A DNA stretch of 64,000 nucleotides from CAYTBN01 sp964542165. GTDB taxonomy: Bacteria > Myxococcota_A > UBA796 > UBA9615 > CAYRNR01. The position numbers and the translations under genes are program-made. Below the pieces are notes generated by a model, which worked only from the letters and a program-made list of their open reading frames with translations, did not search any database and was not told the origin of the DNA. Each line of letters starts with the position of its first letter. Within the stretch, counting starts at the first letter, position 1. Where the stretch lies: NCBI GenBank assembly GCA_964542165.1, contig CAZITQ010000012.1, positions 1 through 64,000 of the forward strand. The letters run 5' to 3'. Positions 54,607 through 62,874 of the stretch are shown here, piece after piece.

Positions 54607-56505
54607 ATGAGCGAGACGAGGACCGAGACCCTCCTGGGCAACCTGGTGCTGGCCCGCGGCCTGGTGGAGGCCGGCTGCCAGGTGGCGTGTTCCTACCCGG
54701 GCACGCCGAGCAGCGAGATCCTCCCGGGTGTCGTGCGCTTCGCCAAGGAAGAAGGGCTGAACATCTACACCGAGTGGTCGGTGAACGAGAAGGTGGCGTT
54801 CGACAACGCCCTGGCCGCCTCCTGGGCGGGCAAGCGATCGGCCACGATCATGAAGCAGGTGGGCCTCAACGTGGCCGCCGACTCCCTGCTGTCGGCCGCC
54901 TACACCGGCGTGCTGGGCGGCATGTTGATCGTATCCGCCGACGACCCGGGCCCCCACTCCTCCCAGACCGAGCAGGACACCCGCTGGATGGCCCACTTCG
55001 CCAAGGTGCCCGTGTTCGATCCCTCGGATCCGGACGAGGGCCGGGCGATGATCGAGGCGGCCTACGAGCTCAGCGAGCGCCACCGGGTCCCGGTGATCAT
55101 CCGGCCGGCGATCCGTGTCTGCCACGCCATCCAGTCCATCGACTTCCGCCCGGTCGACGACGCCTACCCGAAGGCAAACTTCCCCCGCGACGTGGGACGC
55201 TGGGCCGCCACGCCGCGCTTCCGGCGCATACTGCACCAGGAACTCAACGACAAGCTGGCGACCCTGGCCGATGAACTCTGCCGACTGGAGCCCTTCAACC
55301 GGGCCGAGAACCTCCCGGCCGACGGCGAGCGTCGCCCCCTGGGGGTGATCGCCGGCGGTGTGCCCTACGCCAACCTGGTCGAGTGGCTCGACGAGCAGGG
55401 CCTGCGGGACCAGGTGCCCGTACTCAAGCTCGGCGTCCCGTACCCCTTCCCCGAGGCGCTGGTGAACGAGTTCGTCGGCCGCTTCGAGCGGATCCTGGTG
55501 CTCGAGGAGCCGGACTCGCTGATCGAGACCCTGCTCGCGGACCGGACGCGGGCCCTCGGGCGGATGTCGGGCCACGTTCCGGACTGGGGGGAGATGACGC
55601 CCGAGCGCCAGGCCGAGGCCATCGCGCCGATCCTGCAGGAGGCCGGCGTCCCCGTGGAGGTGACCGCCCGGACCGAAGCCGAGACGGCGATGGAGGCCCT
55701 GAACCTCCCGGTCCGTCCGCCCACCCTCTGCCCCGGCTGCCCCCACCGCTCGGCGTTCCACGCCATCCGCAAGGTCTTCAAGGGACGCAAGTCGATCTAC
55801 ACCTCGGACATCGGCTGCTACACCCTCGGCACCAACCTCGAGGCGGTGGACACCTGTCTGGACATGGGGGCCGGCATCACCCTGGCCAGCGGCTTCGCCC
55901 AGGCCTACGCCCTGGACGACACCCACCAGCCGGTCGTGGCCACCATGGGGGACTCGACCTTCTTCCACTCCGGTCCCGCGGGGCTGCTCAACGCGGTCTA
56001 CAACCGGGCCCGGATGGTGCTGGTGATCCTGGACAACGACATCACCGCGATGACGGGCATGCAGCCCACCCCGGGTACCGGCGGCCTCGCCAACGGCGAG
56101 CAGGGCGCCAAGATCCCCCTGGAGCGTCTGGTGTCCGGGTGCGGGGTGGACTTCATCGAGGTGGTCGACCCCTACGACCACGGAGCGTTCACCGACGTCC
56201 TGGAGCGGGCCGACGCCTACGTCCGCGGTGACGAGGGCACGGTGGCGGTGGTCATCGCCCGCCACCCCTGCGTGCTCTACGACCGCCAGGGCCCCATCGC
56301 CCACCTGGACGTGGACCAGGACCTGTGCAACGGCTGCTACCTCTGCGTCAGTCACTTCGAGTGCCCCGCCATCGTCCCGCAGAACCCGGACGCGGCGCGC
56401 AAGAAGGACCGCTACGTGACCATCGATCGCAGCCTGTGCGTCGACTGCGGCACCTGCGCGCCCAGCTGTCCCAAGGGCGCCTTCGTGCCGGTGGAGGAGT
56501 CATGA
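54607..56505 (+). CDS. iorA: Indolepyruvate ferredoxin oxidoreductase-like alpha subunit
   Basis: A 632-residue protein; ATG 54607 follows GAAGGGG. It has a 2-oxoacid oxidoreductase pyrimidine-binding domain (VACSYPGTPSSEIL) and a thiamine diphosphate-binding domain (GDSTFFHSGPAGLLNA, ILDNDITAMTGMQPTPG). Two C-terminal [4Fe-4S] motifs follow (CNGCYLCVSHFECPA, CVDCGTCAPSCPKG), the standard IorA layout. It would oxidise aryl pyruvates to acyl-CoA and reduce ferredoxin in the cytosol. The stop overlaps iorB (ATGA). The true 2-oxoacid is not shown by sequence. Confidence 0.85.
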   Translation: MSETRTETLLGNLVLARGLVEAGCQVACSYPGTPSSEILPGVVRFAKEEGLNIYTEWSVNEKVAFDNALAASWAGKRSATIMKQVGLNVAADSLLSAAYTGVLGGMLIVSADDPGPHSSQTEQDTRWMAHFAKVPVFDPSDPDEGRAMIEAAYELSERHRVPVIIRPAIRVCHAIQSIDFRPVDDAYPKANFPRDVGRWAATPRFRRILHQELNDKLATLADELCRLEPFNRAENLPADGERRPLGVIAGGVPYANLVEWLDEQGLRDQVPVLKLGVPYPFPEALVNEFVGRFERILVLEEPDSLIETLLADRTRALGRMSGHVPDWGEMTPERQAEAIAPILQEAGVPVEVTARTEAETAMEALNLPVRPPTLCPGCPHRSAFHAIRKVFKGRKSIYTSDIGCYTLGTNLEAVDTCLDMGAGITLASGFAQAYALDDTHQPVVATMGDSTFFHSGPAGLLNAVYNRARMVLVILDNDITAMTGMQPTPGTGGLANGEQGAKIPLERLVSGCGVDFIEVVDPYDHGAFTDVLERADAYVRGDEGTVAVVIARHPCVLYDRQGPIAHLDVDQDLCNGCYLCVSHFECPAIVPQNPDAARKKDRYVTIDRSLCVDCGTCAPSCPKGAFVPVEES

Positions 56506-57071
56506 GCGACCAGGGAATGGGCCAGTACCTGATCGCCGGCGTGGGCGGCCAGGGGGTGGTGACGGCGGCGTCGGTGCTCTCGCGCACGGCCACCAACCTG
56601 GGCTTCCGGGTCCTGGGCTCGGAGACCCATGGCATGAGCCAGCGGGGCGGATCGGTGGTCTCCCACTGGAAGGTGGGCGACTTCGCGGCGCCGCTGATTC
56701 GCAAGGGCGCGGCGGACTGCCTGGTCGCGTTCAATGCCGTGGAGGGCTACCGCAATCTGGACTTCGTCCGCCCCGGGGGACGGGCGGTGTTCAACGCGCC
56801 GAACGCCGAGCTGCGGCCCGAGGTGACCCGCTACCTGGACGACCAGGGGGTGACCTGGCGGGCCTTCGACGCCCTGGCCGAGGTCGCGAAGGTCAAGCGG
56901 TACAAGTCCCTGAACCAGATGGTGCTGGGCTACGTGGTGGGGACCGGATGGTTCCCCTTTGCGGAACAGGACCTGCGGACCGTGGTGGAGAACTTCGGCA
57001 AGCCGCAGTTCCGCGAGGCCAACGTCTGGGCGTTCGAGCGGGGCGTCGAGATGGCCAGGGAGGACTCGTGA
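56502..57071 (+). CDS. iorB: Indolepyruvate ferredoxin oxidoreductase-like beta subunit
   Basis: A 189-residue protein whose ATG overlaps the iorA stop. YLIAGVGGQGVVTAASVLS is the typical gamma/beta-subunit start, followed by LGSETHGMSQRGGSVVSHWK, highly conserved in this family, and FNAVEGYRNLDFVRPGG. It completes the IorAB enzyme with the alpha subunit. Its own stop overlaps the next start (GTGA), so it is coupled to the molybdenum hydroxylase genes. Confidence 0.88.
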   Translation: MSDQGMGQYLIAGVGGQGVVTAASVLSRTATNLGFRVLGSETHGMSQRGGSVVSHWKVGDFAAPLIRKGAADCLVAFNAVEGYRNLDFVRPGGRAVFNAPNAELRPEVTRYLDDQGVTWRAFDALAEVAKVKRYKSLNQMVLGYVVGTGWFPFAEQDLRTVVENFGKPQFREANVWAFERGVEMAREDS

Positions 57072-57931
57072 GTTCGTTCGTCTATCACCGACCGGCCAGC
57101 CTCGGCGAGGCGGTCGAGATGCTGCAGCAGGGACCGGCGCCGGCCTGCGTGCTCAATGGCGGTACCGACCTGATGGTCCAGCTCCGCGGCGGACGCCGCC
57201 AGGTGGGGGCGGTGGTGAGCCTGGTGGACATCCCGGGCCTGGACGCCCTCGAACCCCACGGCGACGGTCTGCGCATCGGCGCCCGGGTGACCCTGGGCCA
57301 GGCTCTGCAGAGCGACCTCGTGGCCGAACGGGCCCCCCTGCTCATCGACGCGCTGTGCCGGATGGGCAACGTCAACGTGCGCAACCGGGCCACGGTGGTC
57401 GGCAACATCTGCAACGCCTCCCCCGCCGGCGACACCGCCGGCCCGCTGCTGGCCCTGGGCACCGAGGTCGAGGTCTTCGGCCCCGCCGGGGAGCGCGTGG
57501 TTCCCCTCGCGGACTGGTTCACCGGCCCCGGCAGCAGCTGCCTGGCCGCGGACGAGCTGGCCGTGGCTCTGCGGGTGCCCCGCCAGCGGGGTGAGGGCCG
57601 CTACGAGCGCCTGGCCAACCGGCCCACGGCGGACTGCGCCGTGGCCTCCATCGGCTTGCTGGTGGACCGGGGCGCCGACGGCGCGGTGACGGCGGCCCGG
57701 GTGACCCTGGGCGCCGTGGCGCCGACCCCGTGCCGCAGCGCGACCGCCGAGGCGGCCCTGGTCGGCAACCCGTTGACCCCGGAGACCATCGCCGCGGCCG
57801 CCGATGGCGCGGTGACCGACGCCTCGGCCATCGACGACGTCCGCTGCTCGGCCTGGTACCGCTCGGAGATGGTGCGCAACCTGACCCGCCGGGGCCTGGA
57901 GGCGCTGGCGGGGGAGGGGGAAGCGGGATGA
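57068..57931 (+). CDS. Molybdenum hydroxylase FAD-binding subunit
   Basis: A 287-residue protein from GTG 57068, overlapping iorB. FAD motifs LNGGTDLMVQLRGG and NRATVVGNICNASPAGDTA are those of CoxM/xanthine dehydrogenase medium subunits. No extra iron-sulfur insert like that of 4-hydroxybenzoyl-CoA reductase is evident. It passes electrons from the iron-sulfur subunit to an acceptor. Overlaps the next gene as ATGA. Confidence 0.88.
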   Translation: MSSFVYHRPASLGEAVEMLQQGPAPACVLNGGTDLMVQLRGGRRQVGAVVSLVDIPGLDALEPHGDGLRIGARVTLGQALQSDLVAERAPLLIDALCRMGNVNVRNRATVVGNICNASPAGDTAGPLLALGTEVEVFGPAGERVVPLADWFTGPGSSCLAADELAVALRVPRQRGEGRYERLANRPTADCAVASIGLLVDRGADGAVTAARVTLGAVAPTPCRSATAEAALVGNPLTPETIAAAADGAVTDASAIDDVRCSAWYRSEMVRNLTRRGLEALAGEGEAG

Positions 57932-58413
57932 AGCGGCCCATCACCCTGACGGTCAACGACCGGGTCTACGAGGTGAGCGTGGACGTGGACCGTCCCCTGC
58001 TCGAGGTCCTGCGCGAGGAGCTGGAGCTCACCGGGACCAAGTACGGCTGCGGCACCGGCGACTGCGGCACCTGCGTGGTCGAGGTGGACGGCAAGTCGGT
58101 CAACTCCTGTCTGATGCTGGCGGTGGAGGCCGACGGCAGCACCCTCCGCACGGTGGAGGGGCTCGCCCCCGGCGTGAACGAGCTGCACCCGATCCAGCGG
58201 GCCTTCATCGACGCCGGCGCGGTGCAGTGCGGCTACTGCACTCCGGGGTACCTGATGACGGCCGACGCCTTCTTGCGGGAGCACCCGGAGCCGACCGACG
58301 AGGAGATCCGCTCCGCCTTCGAGGGCAACCTGTGCCGCTGTACCGGCTACACCAAGATCCGCGAGGCCATCCTCGACGCCGCGCGGGCGTTGCGCGAGGA
58401 GGCCGGCCGATGA
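57928..58413 (+). CDS. Molybdenum hydroxylase [2Fe-2S] subunit
   Basis: A 161-residue protein with two [2Fe-2S] sites: the plant-ferredoxin-type YGCGTGDCGTCVV near residue 40, with a further Cys at NSCLM, and the helical-domain QCGYCTPGYLM with EGNLCRCTGYTKI. This is the CoxS/XdhC-type small subunit and lies between the FAD and molybdopterin subunit genes, overlapping both by four bases. Confidence 0.92.
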   Translation: MKRPITLTVNDRVYEVSVDVDRPLLEVLREELELTGTKYGCGTGDCGTCVVEVDGKSVNSCLMLAVEADGSTLRTVEGLAPGVNELHPIQRAFIDAGAVQCGYCTPGYLMTADAFLREHPEPTDEEIRSAFEGNLCRCTGYTKIREAILDAARALREEAGR

Positions 58414-60671
58414 GCGAGTTCGTCAACGTCGGCAAGCGCACCCCCAAGAAGGACGTGCTGCCCAAGGTCACCGGCGCGGCCCAGTACCTGCAGGACCTGG
58501 AGCAGCCGGGGATGCTGCACGGCGCGGTCCTGCGATCGGGGATCTCCCGGGCGCGGATCGTCTCCATCGACACGAGCCAGGCCGAGGCTGCCCCGGGCGT
58601 TCGCAAGGTGCTCACCGGCGCCGACTCCGAGGGCATCGTCTTCGGCTTTGGCAAGGACAACACGCCCCTGAAGAAGGATCTCGTCCGCTGCCACTTCGAC
58701 GAGGTGGCGGCGGTGGCCGCGGACACCGAGGCCCAGGCCCGGGCGGCGCTGGAGCTGATCGAGGTCGAGTACGAGGAGCTGCCCGGGGTGTTCAGCGCCG
58801 CCGAGTCCCTGGCGGACGGCGCTCCCGTGCTCCACGAGGGCCGCAAGAACCTGTTCACCAAGTACGACTACAAGCACGGGGATCTGGACGAGGGCCTCGC
58901 CGCCAGCGACGAGGTCATCGAGATGGACATCCGGCTGCCCCAGCACTCGCCGGGACAGCTGGCGCCGTCGGGCTGCATGGCCGCCTTCGATCACGAGGGC
59001 CGGCTGACGGTCTGGACGCCCAACCAGGTGCCCTTCCTGATGGCCAAGGACTTCGCCGACGCCTTCGGCATCCCCGGCTCGATGATCCGAGTGATCCAGC
59101 CCACCATCGGCGGCTCCTTCGGCAAGGGCCTGGACACCCACACGCTGGACATGATCACCGTGCTGCTGGCCCGGGAGTGCGGCCGGCCGGTGAAGGTCGT
59201 CAACACCCGCGAGGAGGAGCTGCGGGTCTGCACCACCCGCCAGCCGTCCCTGGTCCACGCCCGGATGGGCATCACCCGCGACGGCCGGATCCAGGCCGTC
59301 GAGGTGGACTTCCTGTGCGACCTCGGCGCCTACGTCTCGTGGGGCGTGGGCACGCCGGTGGTCAAGCTGGAGACGGTCGCGGCCCTGTACCGCATCCCCC
59401 ACGCCCACATGCGGGCGCGGATGGTCTACACCAACAACCCCTACAGCGGCGCCATCCGGGGCTACGGCAACCCCCAGGCGACCTTCATCCTCGAGTCGAT
59501 GCTGGACGAGCTGGCCGAGCGGATCGGGATGGACAAGGTCCAGATCCGGATGCTCAACGCCAACGTGCCGGACAGCGAGACCCCCCAGGGGCTGCAGATC
59601 ACGTCGTGCGGTCAGAAGGAGTGCATCGAGAAGGCCGCCGAGATGATCGGCTGGGGCCGGGAGCTGCCCGCGAACCACGGCATCGGCATCGCCGCGACCA
59701 TGAACGTGGGCGGTGGGGCGCGGATCTACCGCTCGGACGGCTGCGGCTCCATCGTCAAGGTGGACGACTTCGGCAAGGTGACGCTGATCACCGGCACCAC
59801 CGAGATCGGCCAGGGCTCGGAGACGGCCATGGCGCTGATCGTGGCCGAGGAGCTCGGGGTGCGGGCCGAGGACGTGTCGGTGGTCAACACGGACACCGAC
59901 GTCAAACCCTGGGACGTGGGCTGCCACGCCAGCCGGACCACCTTCATCGGCGGCAACTCGGCGATCCTGGCGGCCCGGGAGGCCAAGGCCAAGATCCTCG
60001 AGTACGCCGCGGGCAAGCTCGAGGCGAGCCCCGACGAGCTGACCATCCGCGACCGGATGGTGTTCGTCACCGCCGATCCGGAGCGGGCGATGCCCATCTC
60101 CACCGCGGTGCGCAAGATGCACTTCCGCCCCGGCGGCAGCGGTGTGGTCGGCGAGGCGTTCTACGACCCGCCCAACCAGATGATGGACCGCCGGTTCTAC
60201 GGGAACATGTCGGTGGCCTACGGCTTCGGCGCCCAGGCGGCCGAGGTCAAGGTCGATCCGGACACGGGCGAGGTGACCATCGTGCGGCTCGTGGCCGTCC
60301 ACGACGCCGGGCGGGTGATCAACCCGCTGGCCGCCGAGGGCCAGATCGAGGGCGGCGCGGCCATGGGCATCGGTTACGGGCTGACCGAGGAGCTGCAGCT
60401 CGATCGCGGCCGGCTGCTGAACCCCAGCTTCCTGGACTACCGGCTGCCGTCCAACCAGGAGGTCCCCAAGATCGAGGTCGGCTTCGTGGAGACCGTGGAC
60501 CCCAACGGCCCCTTCGGCGCCAAGGGCATCGGCGAGATGGGCCTGGTGCCCACCGCGGCGGCGCTGACGAATGCGGTCAAGGACGCGGTGGGGGTGCGGA
60601 TGCGGCGGATTCCGATGACGCAGGAGCGGGTGTACCGGGCGATCCAGGGGCTGGACTACATGGGGGATTGA
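58410..60671 (+). CDS. Molybdenum hydroxylase large (molybdopterin) subunit
   Basis: A 753-residue protein of the xanthine dehydrogenase/CoxL family. GGSFGKGLDTHT, IRGYGNPQATFILES and EIGQGSETAM contact the molybdopterin cofactor, and the catalytic Glu lies in GAKGIGEMGLVPTAAALTNA. It hydroxylates or dehydroxylates a substrate at the molybdenum site; related enzymes act on purines, aldehydes, N-heteroaromatics or 4-hydroxybenzoyl-CoA. Cloning into one overlapping operon with IorAB is unusual and suggests a pathway for aromatic or heteroaromatic 2-oxoacids. The actual substrate is unknown. Confidence 0.88.
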   Translation: MSEFVNVGKRTPKKDVLPKVTGAAQYLQDLEQPGMLHGAVLRSGISRARIVSIDTSQAEAAPGVRKVLTGADSEGIVFGFGKDNTPLKKDLVRCHFDEVAAVAADTEAQARAALELIEVEYEELPGVFSAAESLADGAPVLHEGRKNLFTKYDYKHGDLDEGLAASDEVIEMDIRLPQHSPGQLAPSGCMAAFDHEGRLTVWTPNQVPFLMAKDFADAFGIPGSMIRVIQPTIGGSFGKGLDTHTLDMITVLLARECGRPVKVVNTREEELRVCTTRQPSLVHARMGITRDGRIQAVEVDFLCDLGAYVSWGVGTPVVKLETVAALYRIPHAHMRARMVYTNNPYSGAIRGYGNPQATFILESMLDELAERIGMDKVQIRMLNANVPDSETPQGLQITSCGQKECIEKAAEMIGWGRELPANHGIGIAATMNVGGGARIYRSDGCGSIVKVDDFGKVTLITGTTEIGQGSETAMALIVAEELGVRAEDVSVVNTDTDVKPWDVGCHASRTTFIGGNSAILAAREAKAKILEYAAGKLEASPDELTIRDRMVFVTADPERAMPISTAVRKMHFRPGGSGVVGEAFYDPPNQMMDRRFYGNMSVAYGFGAQAAEVKVDPDTGEVTIVRLVAVHDAGRVINPLAAEGQIEGGAAMGIGYGLTEELQLDRGRLLNPSFLDYRLPSNQEVPKIEVGFVETVDPNGPFGAKGIGEMGLVPTAAALTNAVKDAVGVRMRRIPMTQERVYRAIQGLDYMGD

Positions 60672-60690
60672 GGGAGAAGAGGAAGAGATC

Positions 60691-60732
60691 GGGCACGGGC
60701 ACGGGCACGGGCACGGGCACGGGCACGGGCAC
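60691..60732. repeat. GGGCAC hexamer repeat before the MaoC-like gene
   Basis: Seven perfect GGGCAC units follow GGGAGAAGAGGAAGAGATC and end 21 bases before the ATG at 60754, with GAAAGG between. It fills most of the 82-base gap after the molybdopterin subunit gene. A near-identical element occurs at 61255-61293. Confidence 0.85.
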
Positions 60733-60753
60733 GGGTTCGGAAAGGATATTTCG

Positions 60754-61209
60754 ATGAGCTACGAGATGCAGGGCTGGTACTTCGAGGACTGGGAGGAGGG
60801 CTACGAGCTGTGGACCGCCTCCCGGACGGTCACGGAAGCCGACATCGCCGCGTTCGCCGGCGTCTCCGGTGACTTCAACCCGCTGCACACCAACGAGGTG
60901 TTCGCCGCGGCCACGCCGATGAAGACCCGGATCGCCCACGGCATGCTGGGCGTGGCCATCGCCACCGGGCTGGCCAATCAGACCCGGACGATGGAGGGCA
61001 CGACCATCGCGCTGATGAGCCAGACCCTGAACTACAAGGCGCCGGTCTTCCCCGGCGACACGCTCACGCTGTGCCTCAAGGTCGCCAAGAAGAAGGCCTC
61101 CTCGAAGGGCGGCAAGGGCGTGGTCTGGTTCGCGATGAACCTGGTCAACCAGCGGGAAGAGACCGTCACCGACGGTGAGTGGGTCCTGCTGATGCGGGCC
61201 AAGGGCTAG
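60754..61209 (+). CDS. MaoC-like enoyl-CoA hydratase
   Basis: A 151-residue hot-dog-fold protein. SGDFNPLHTNEVFAAATPM carries the catalytic Asp-Asn-His motif of MaoC-type (R)-hydratases, followed by RIAHGMLGVAIATGL. Length and motif match this family well. It would hydrate trans-2-enoyl-CoA, forming an (R)-3-hydroxy product. With the SDR that follows, the pair could run hydration and dehydrogenation of an acyl-CoA. The GGGCAC repeat lies just ahead of its ribosome site (GAAAGG). Confidence 0.88.
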   Translation: MSYEMQGWYFEDWEEGYELWTASRTVTEADIAAFAGVSGDFNPLHTNEVFAAATPMKTRIAHGMLGVAIATGLANQTRTMEGTTIALMSQTLNYKAPVFPGDTLTLCLKVAKKKASSKGGKGVVWFAMNLVNQREETVTDGEWVLLMRAKG

Positions 61210-61263
61210 CGAGGAATACATACGGGTCCGGTTCGGGCTCGGTCGTGTCCGGGAGAAGAGATC

Positions 61264-61293
61264 GGGCACGGGCACGGGCACGGGCACGGGCAC
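61264..61293. repeat. GGGCAC hexamer repeat before the SDR gene
   Basis: Five GGGCAC units after GGGAGAAGAGATC, ending 19 bases before the ATG at 61313. Same lead-in and unit as the copy at 60691-60732, but two units shorter, which shows the unit number varies between copies. Confidence 0.85.
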
Positions 61294-61312
61294 GGGAAAA
61301 TTGGAGGGATCC

Positions 61313-62056
61313 ATGCGTTTGAATGACAAGGTCGCCATCGTGACGGGCGCGGGCAGCGGGATCGGCGCGGCCACGGCGAAGCGTTTTGCCGCCGAGGGCG
61401 CGGCGGTGGTCGTGGCCGACGTGGTCGACGATCAGGCCGCCGGGGTGGTCGCCGATATCGAGGGCGCGGGCGGCAAGGCCATCGCCTGCCACTGCAACGT
61501 GGCCGACAAGGCCGAGGTGGACGCCATGGTCGCCGCGGCCGTCGAGGCCTTCGGCACCGTGCACATCCTGGTCAACAACGCCGGCATCACCCGCGACGGC
61601 TTCGCGGTCAAGCTGACCGAGGAGAAGTGGGACGCCGTGATCGACGTCAACCTCAAGGGCTCGTTCCTCTGCGCCCAGGCGGTGATGCCGATCATGAACG
61701 AGCAGGGATGGGGACGGATCATCTCGACCTCGTCCATCGGCGCCGACGGCAACATGGGCCAGACCAACTACGCCGCCTCCAAGGCCGGCATCGTGGGCCT
61801 GACCCGCACCCTGGCGCTCGAGGGCGCCCGCAACAACGTGCTGGTCAACTGCGTGTCCCCCGGGGCCACCGAGACCCAGATGTTCGCCGGCGTGCCGGAC
61901 AAGGTCGTGCAGTTCATGCTCAGCCGGATCCCCCTGCGGCGCCTGGCCAACCCCGACGAGATCGCCAGCGTCCACACCTTCCTGGCCAGCGATGATGCCA
62001 GCTACATCACCGGCCAGAACATCGCCGTCGACGGCGGCGCGCTGATCGGAATCTGA
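61313..62056 (+). CDS. Short-chain dehydrogenase/reductase, FabG-like
   Basis: A 247-residue classical SDR; ATG 61313 follows GGAGG. TGAGSGIGAATAKRF binds NAD(P), NNAGITRDG and SSIGADGNMGQTNYAASKAG give the catalytic Ser, Tyr and Lys, and FLASDDASYITGQNIAVDGG is the usual end. It probably interconverts 3-hydroxyacyl- and 3-oxoacyl-CoA (or ACP) and fits functionally with the MaoC-like hydratase just upstream. Confidence 0.9.
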   Translation: MRLNDKVAIVTGAGSGIGAATAKRFAAEGAAVVVADVVDDQAAGVVADIEGAGGKAIACHCNVADKAEVDAMVAAAVEAFGTVHILVNNAGITRDGFAVKLTEEKWDAVIDVNLKGSFLCAQAVMPIMNEQGWGRIISTSSIGADGNMGQTNYAASKAGIVGLTRTLALEGARNNVLVNCVSPGATETQMFAGVPDKVVQFMLSRIPLRRLANPDEIASVHTFLASDDASYITGQNIAVDGGALIGI

Positions 62057-62089
62057 TCGGACGAACCCAACGACCGAGGAGGAGGGGCC

Positions 62090-62374
62090 ATGGCCCGCAA
62101 GATCCTGTGCGCGTTGATCACCGTCGGAGCGCTCGTCGTGATGAGCGGTTCGGATTGCTCGAGCCCCTGCGAGATGTACTGCCAGCAGCAGGCCGATTGC
62201 TGGGAGGACCTCTACGCCGGCGACTGGGAGTACACGGGCTACCTGGACGGCGAGGAGTTCTACGAGGAGTGCATGGACTTCTACGACATCGGCGGCGGCC
62301 CGGGCATCGACCGGGCCGAGAACAACGCCTGCAAGGTCGCGCTGAGGGTGTTCGACCTCGACCTCTGTTCCTGA
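62090..62374 (+). CDS. Small Cys-rich exported protein
   Basis: A 94-residue protein; ATG 62090 follows GGAGGAGG. An export signal (ILCALITVGALVVMSG) is followed by SDCSSPCEMYCQQQADC and further Cys at EECMDF, NACKVAL and DLCS, eight Cys in the mature part including the first. Asp before the first Cys makes lipidation unlikely. Disulfides are probable. No family recognised. Confidence 0.7.
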   Translation: MARKILCALITVGALVVMSGSDCSSPCEMYCQQQADCWEDLYAGDWEYTGYLDGEEFYEECMDFYDIGGGPGIDRAENNACKVALRVFDLDLCS

Positions 62375-62397
62375 CCCCATAGCTCCGGGAAACGCAC

Positions 62398-62862
62398 ATG
62401 GCCCGCCGAAGCGCCAGTGTCTGGGGCCTGCTCTTCGTCTGCGCCGGCCTGGTGTTCGCGATCCTGCCGTTCACCCTGGGGTGGATCATCGGCCTGAGCA
62501 CGATGGCAGTGGACGCTGTGGGCCTCGGCGGCGGCACCCGGGTCATGGGCGGTCCCGACGTCAACAGCCCCTTCGTGGCCTCGTTCTGGGTCTTCTTGCT
62601 GTTCGGCGTGCCCTCGCTGGTGAGCGTGGGCTTCGGCCTGAGGGTCTCGGCGGACAGCAGCTTCAGCTTCGACCCGCGCGTCGTCCGCGCCGCCAGCACC
62701 GTGTCCGTGATCCTGTCGCTGATGGCGGCCGTGGCGGTGTTCTTCGCCCTCGGGACGGCCTACCCGCCCCATCCCACCGCGGTCCGGCTGCTGCTGGCCC
62801 TGCTGACCGCGCCTGCCGCCTTCGTGCTCACCTGGCCTGTGGCCTACGCCAGCAACGCGTGA
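62398..62862 (+). CDS. Membrane protein of unknown function
   Basis: A 154-residue protein with four hydrophobic segments (starting at VWGLLFVCAGLVFAI, SFWVFLLFGVPSLVSV, STVSVILSLMAAVAV and RLLLALLTAPAAFVLTW). No enzymatic motif or family was recognised. It starts 23 bases after the Cys-rich gene and ends 12 bases before the convergent reductase gene. The start ATG has a weak ribosome site (GGGAAACG). Confidence 0.6.
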   Translation: MARRSASVWGLLFVCAGLVFAILPFTLGWIIGLSTMAVDAVGLGGGTRVMGGPDVNSPFVASFWVFLLFGVPSLVSVGFGLRVSADSSFSFDPRVVRAASTVSVILSLMAAVAVFFALGTAYPPHPTAVRLLLALLTAPAAFVLTWPVAYASNA

Positions 62863-62874
62863 CCGCCGGTCGAG

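Noticed and set aside
58347..60302. Long minus-strand open frame opposite the molybdenum hydroxylase
   Set aside because: High GC content leaves antisense frames open; the translation is His/Arg/Gly-rich without motifs, while the plus strand has a complete known enzyme.
60691..61293. GGGCAC repeats as a CRISPR-like array
   Set aside because: Units are six bases, directly tandem, without spacers; a microsatellite.
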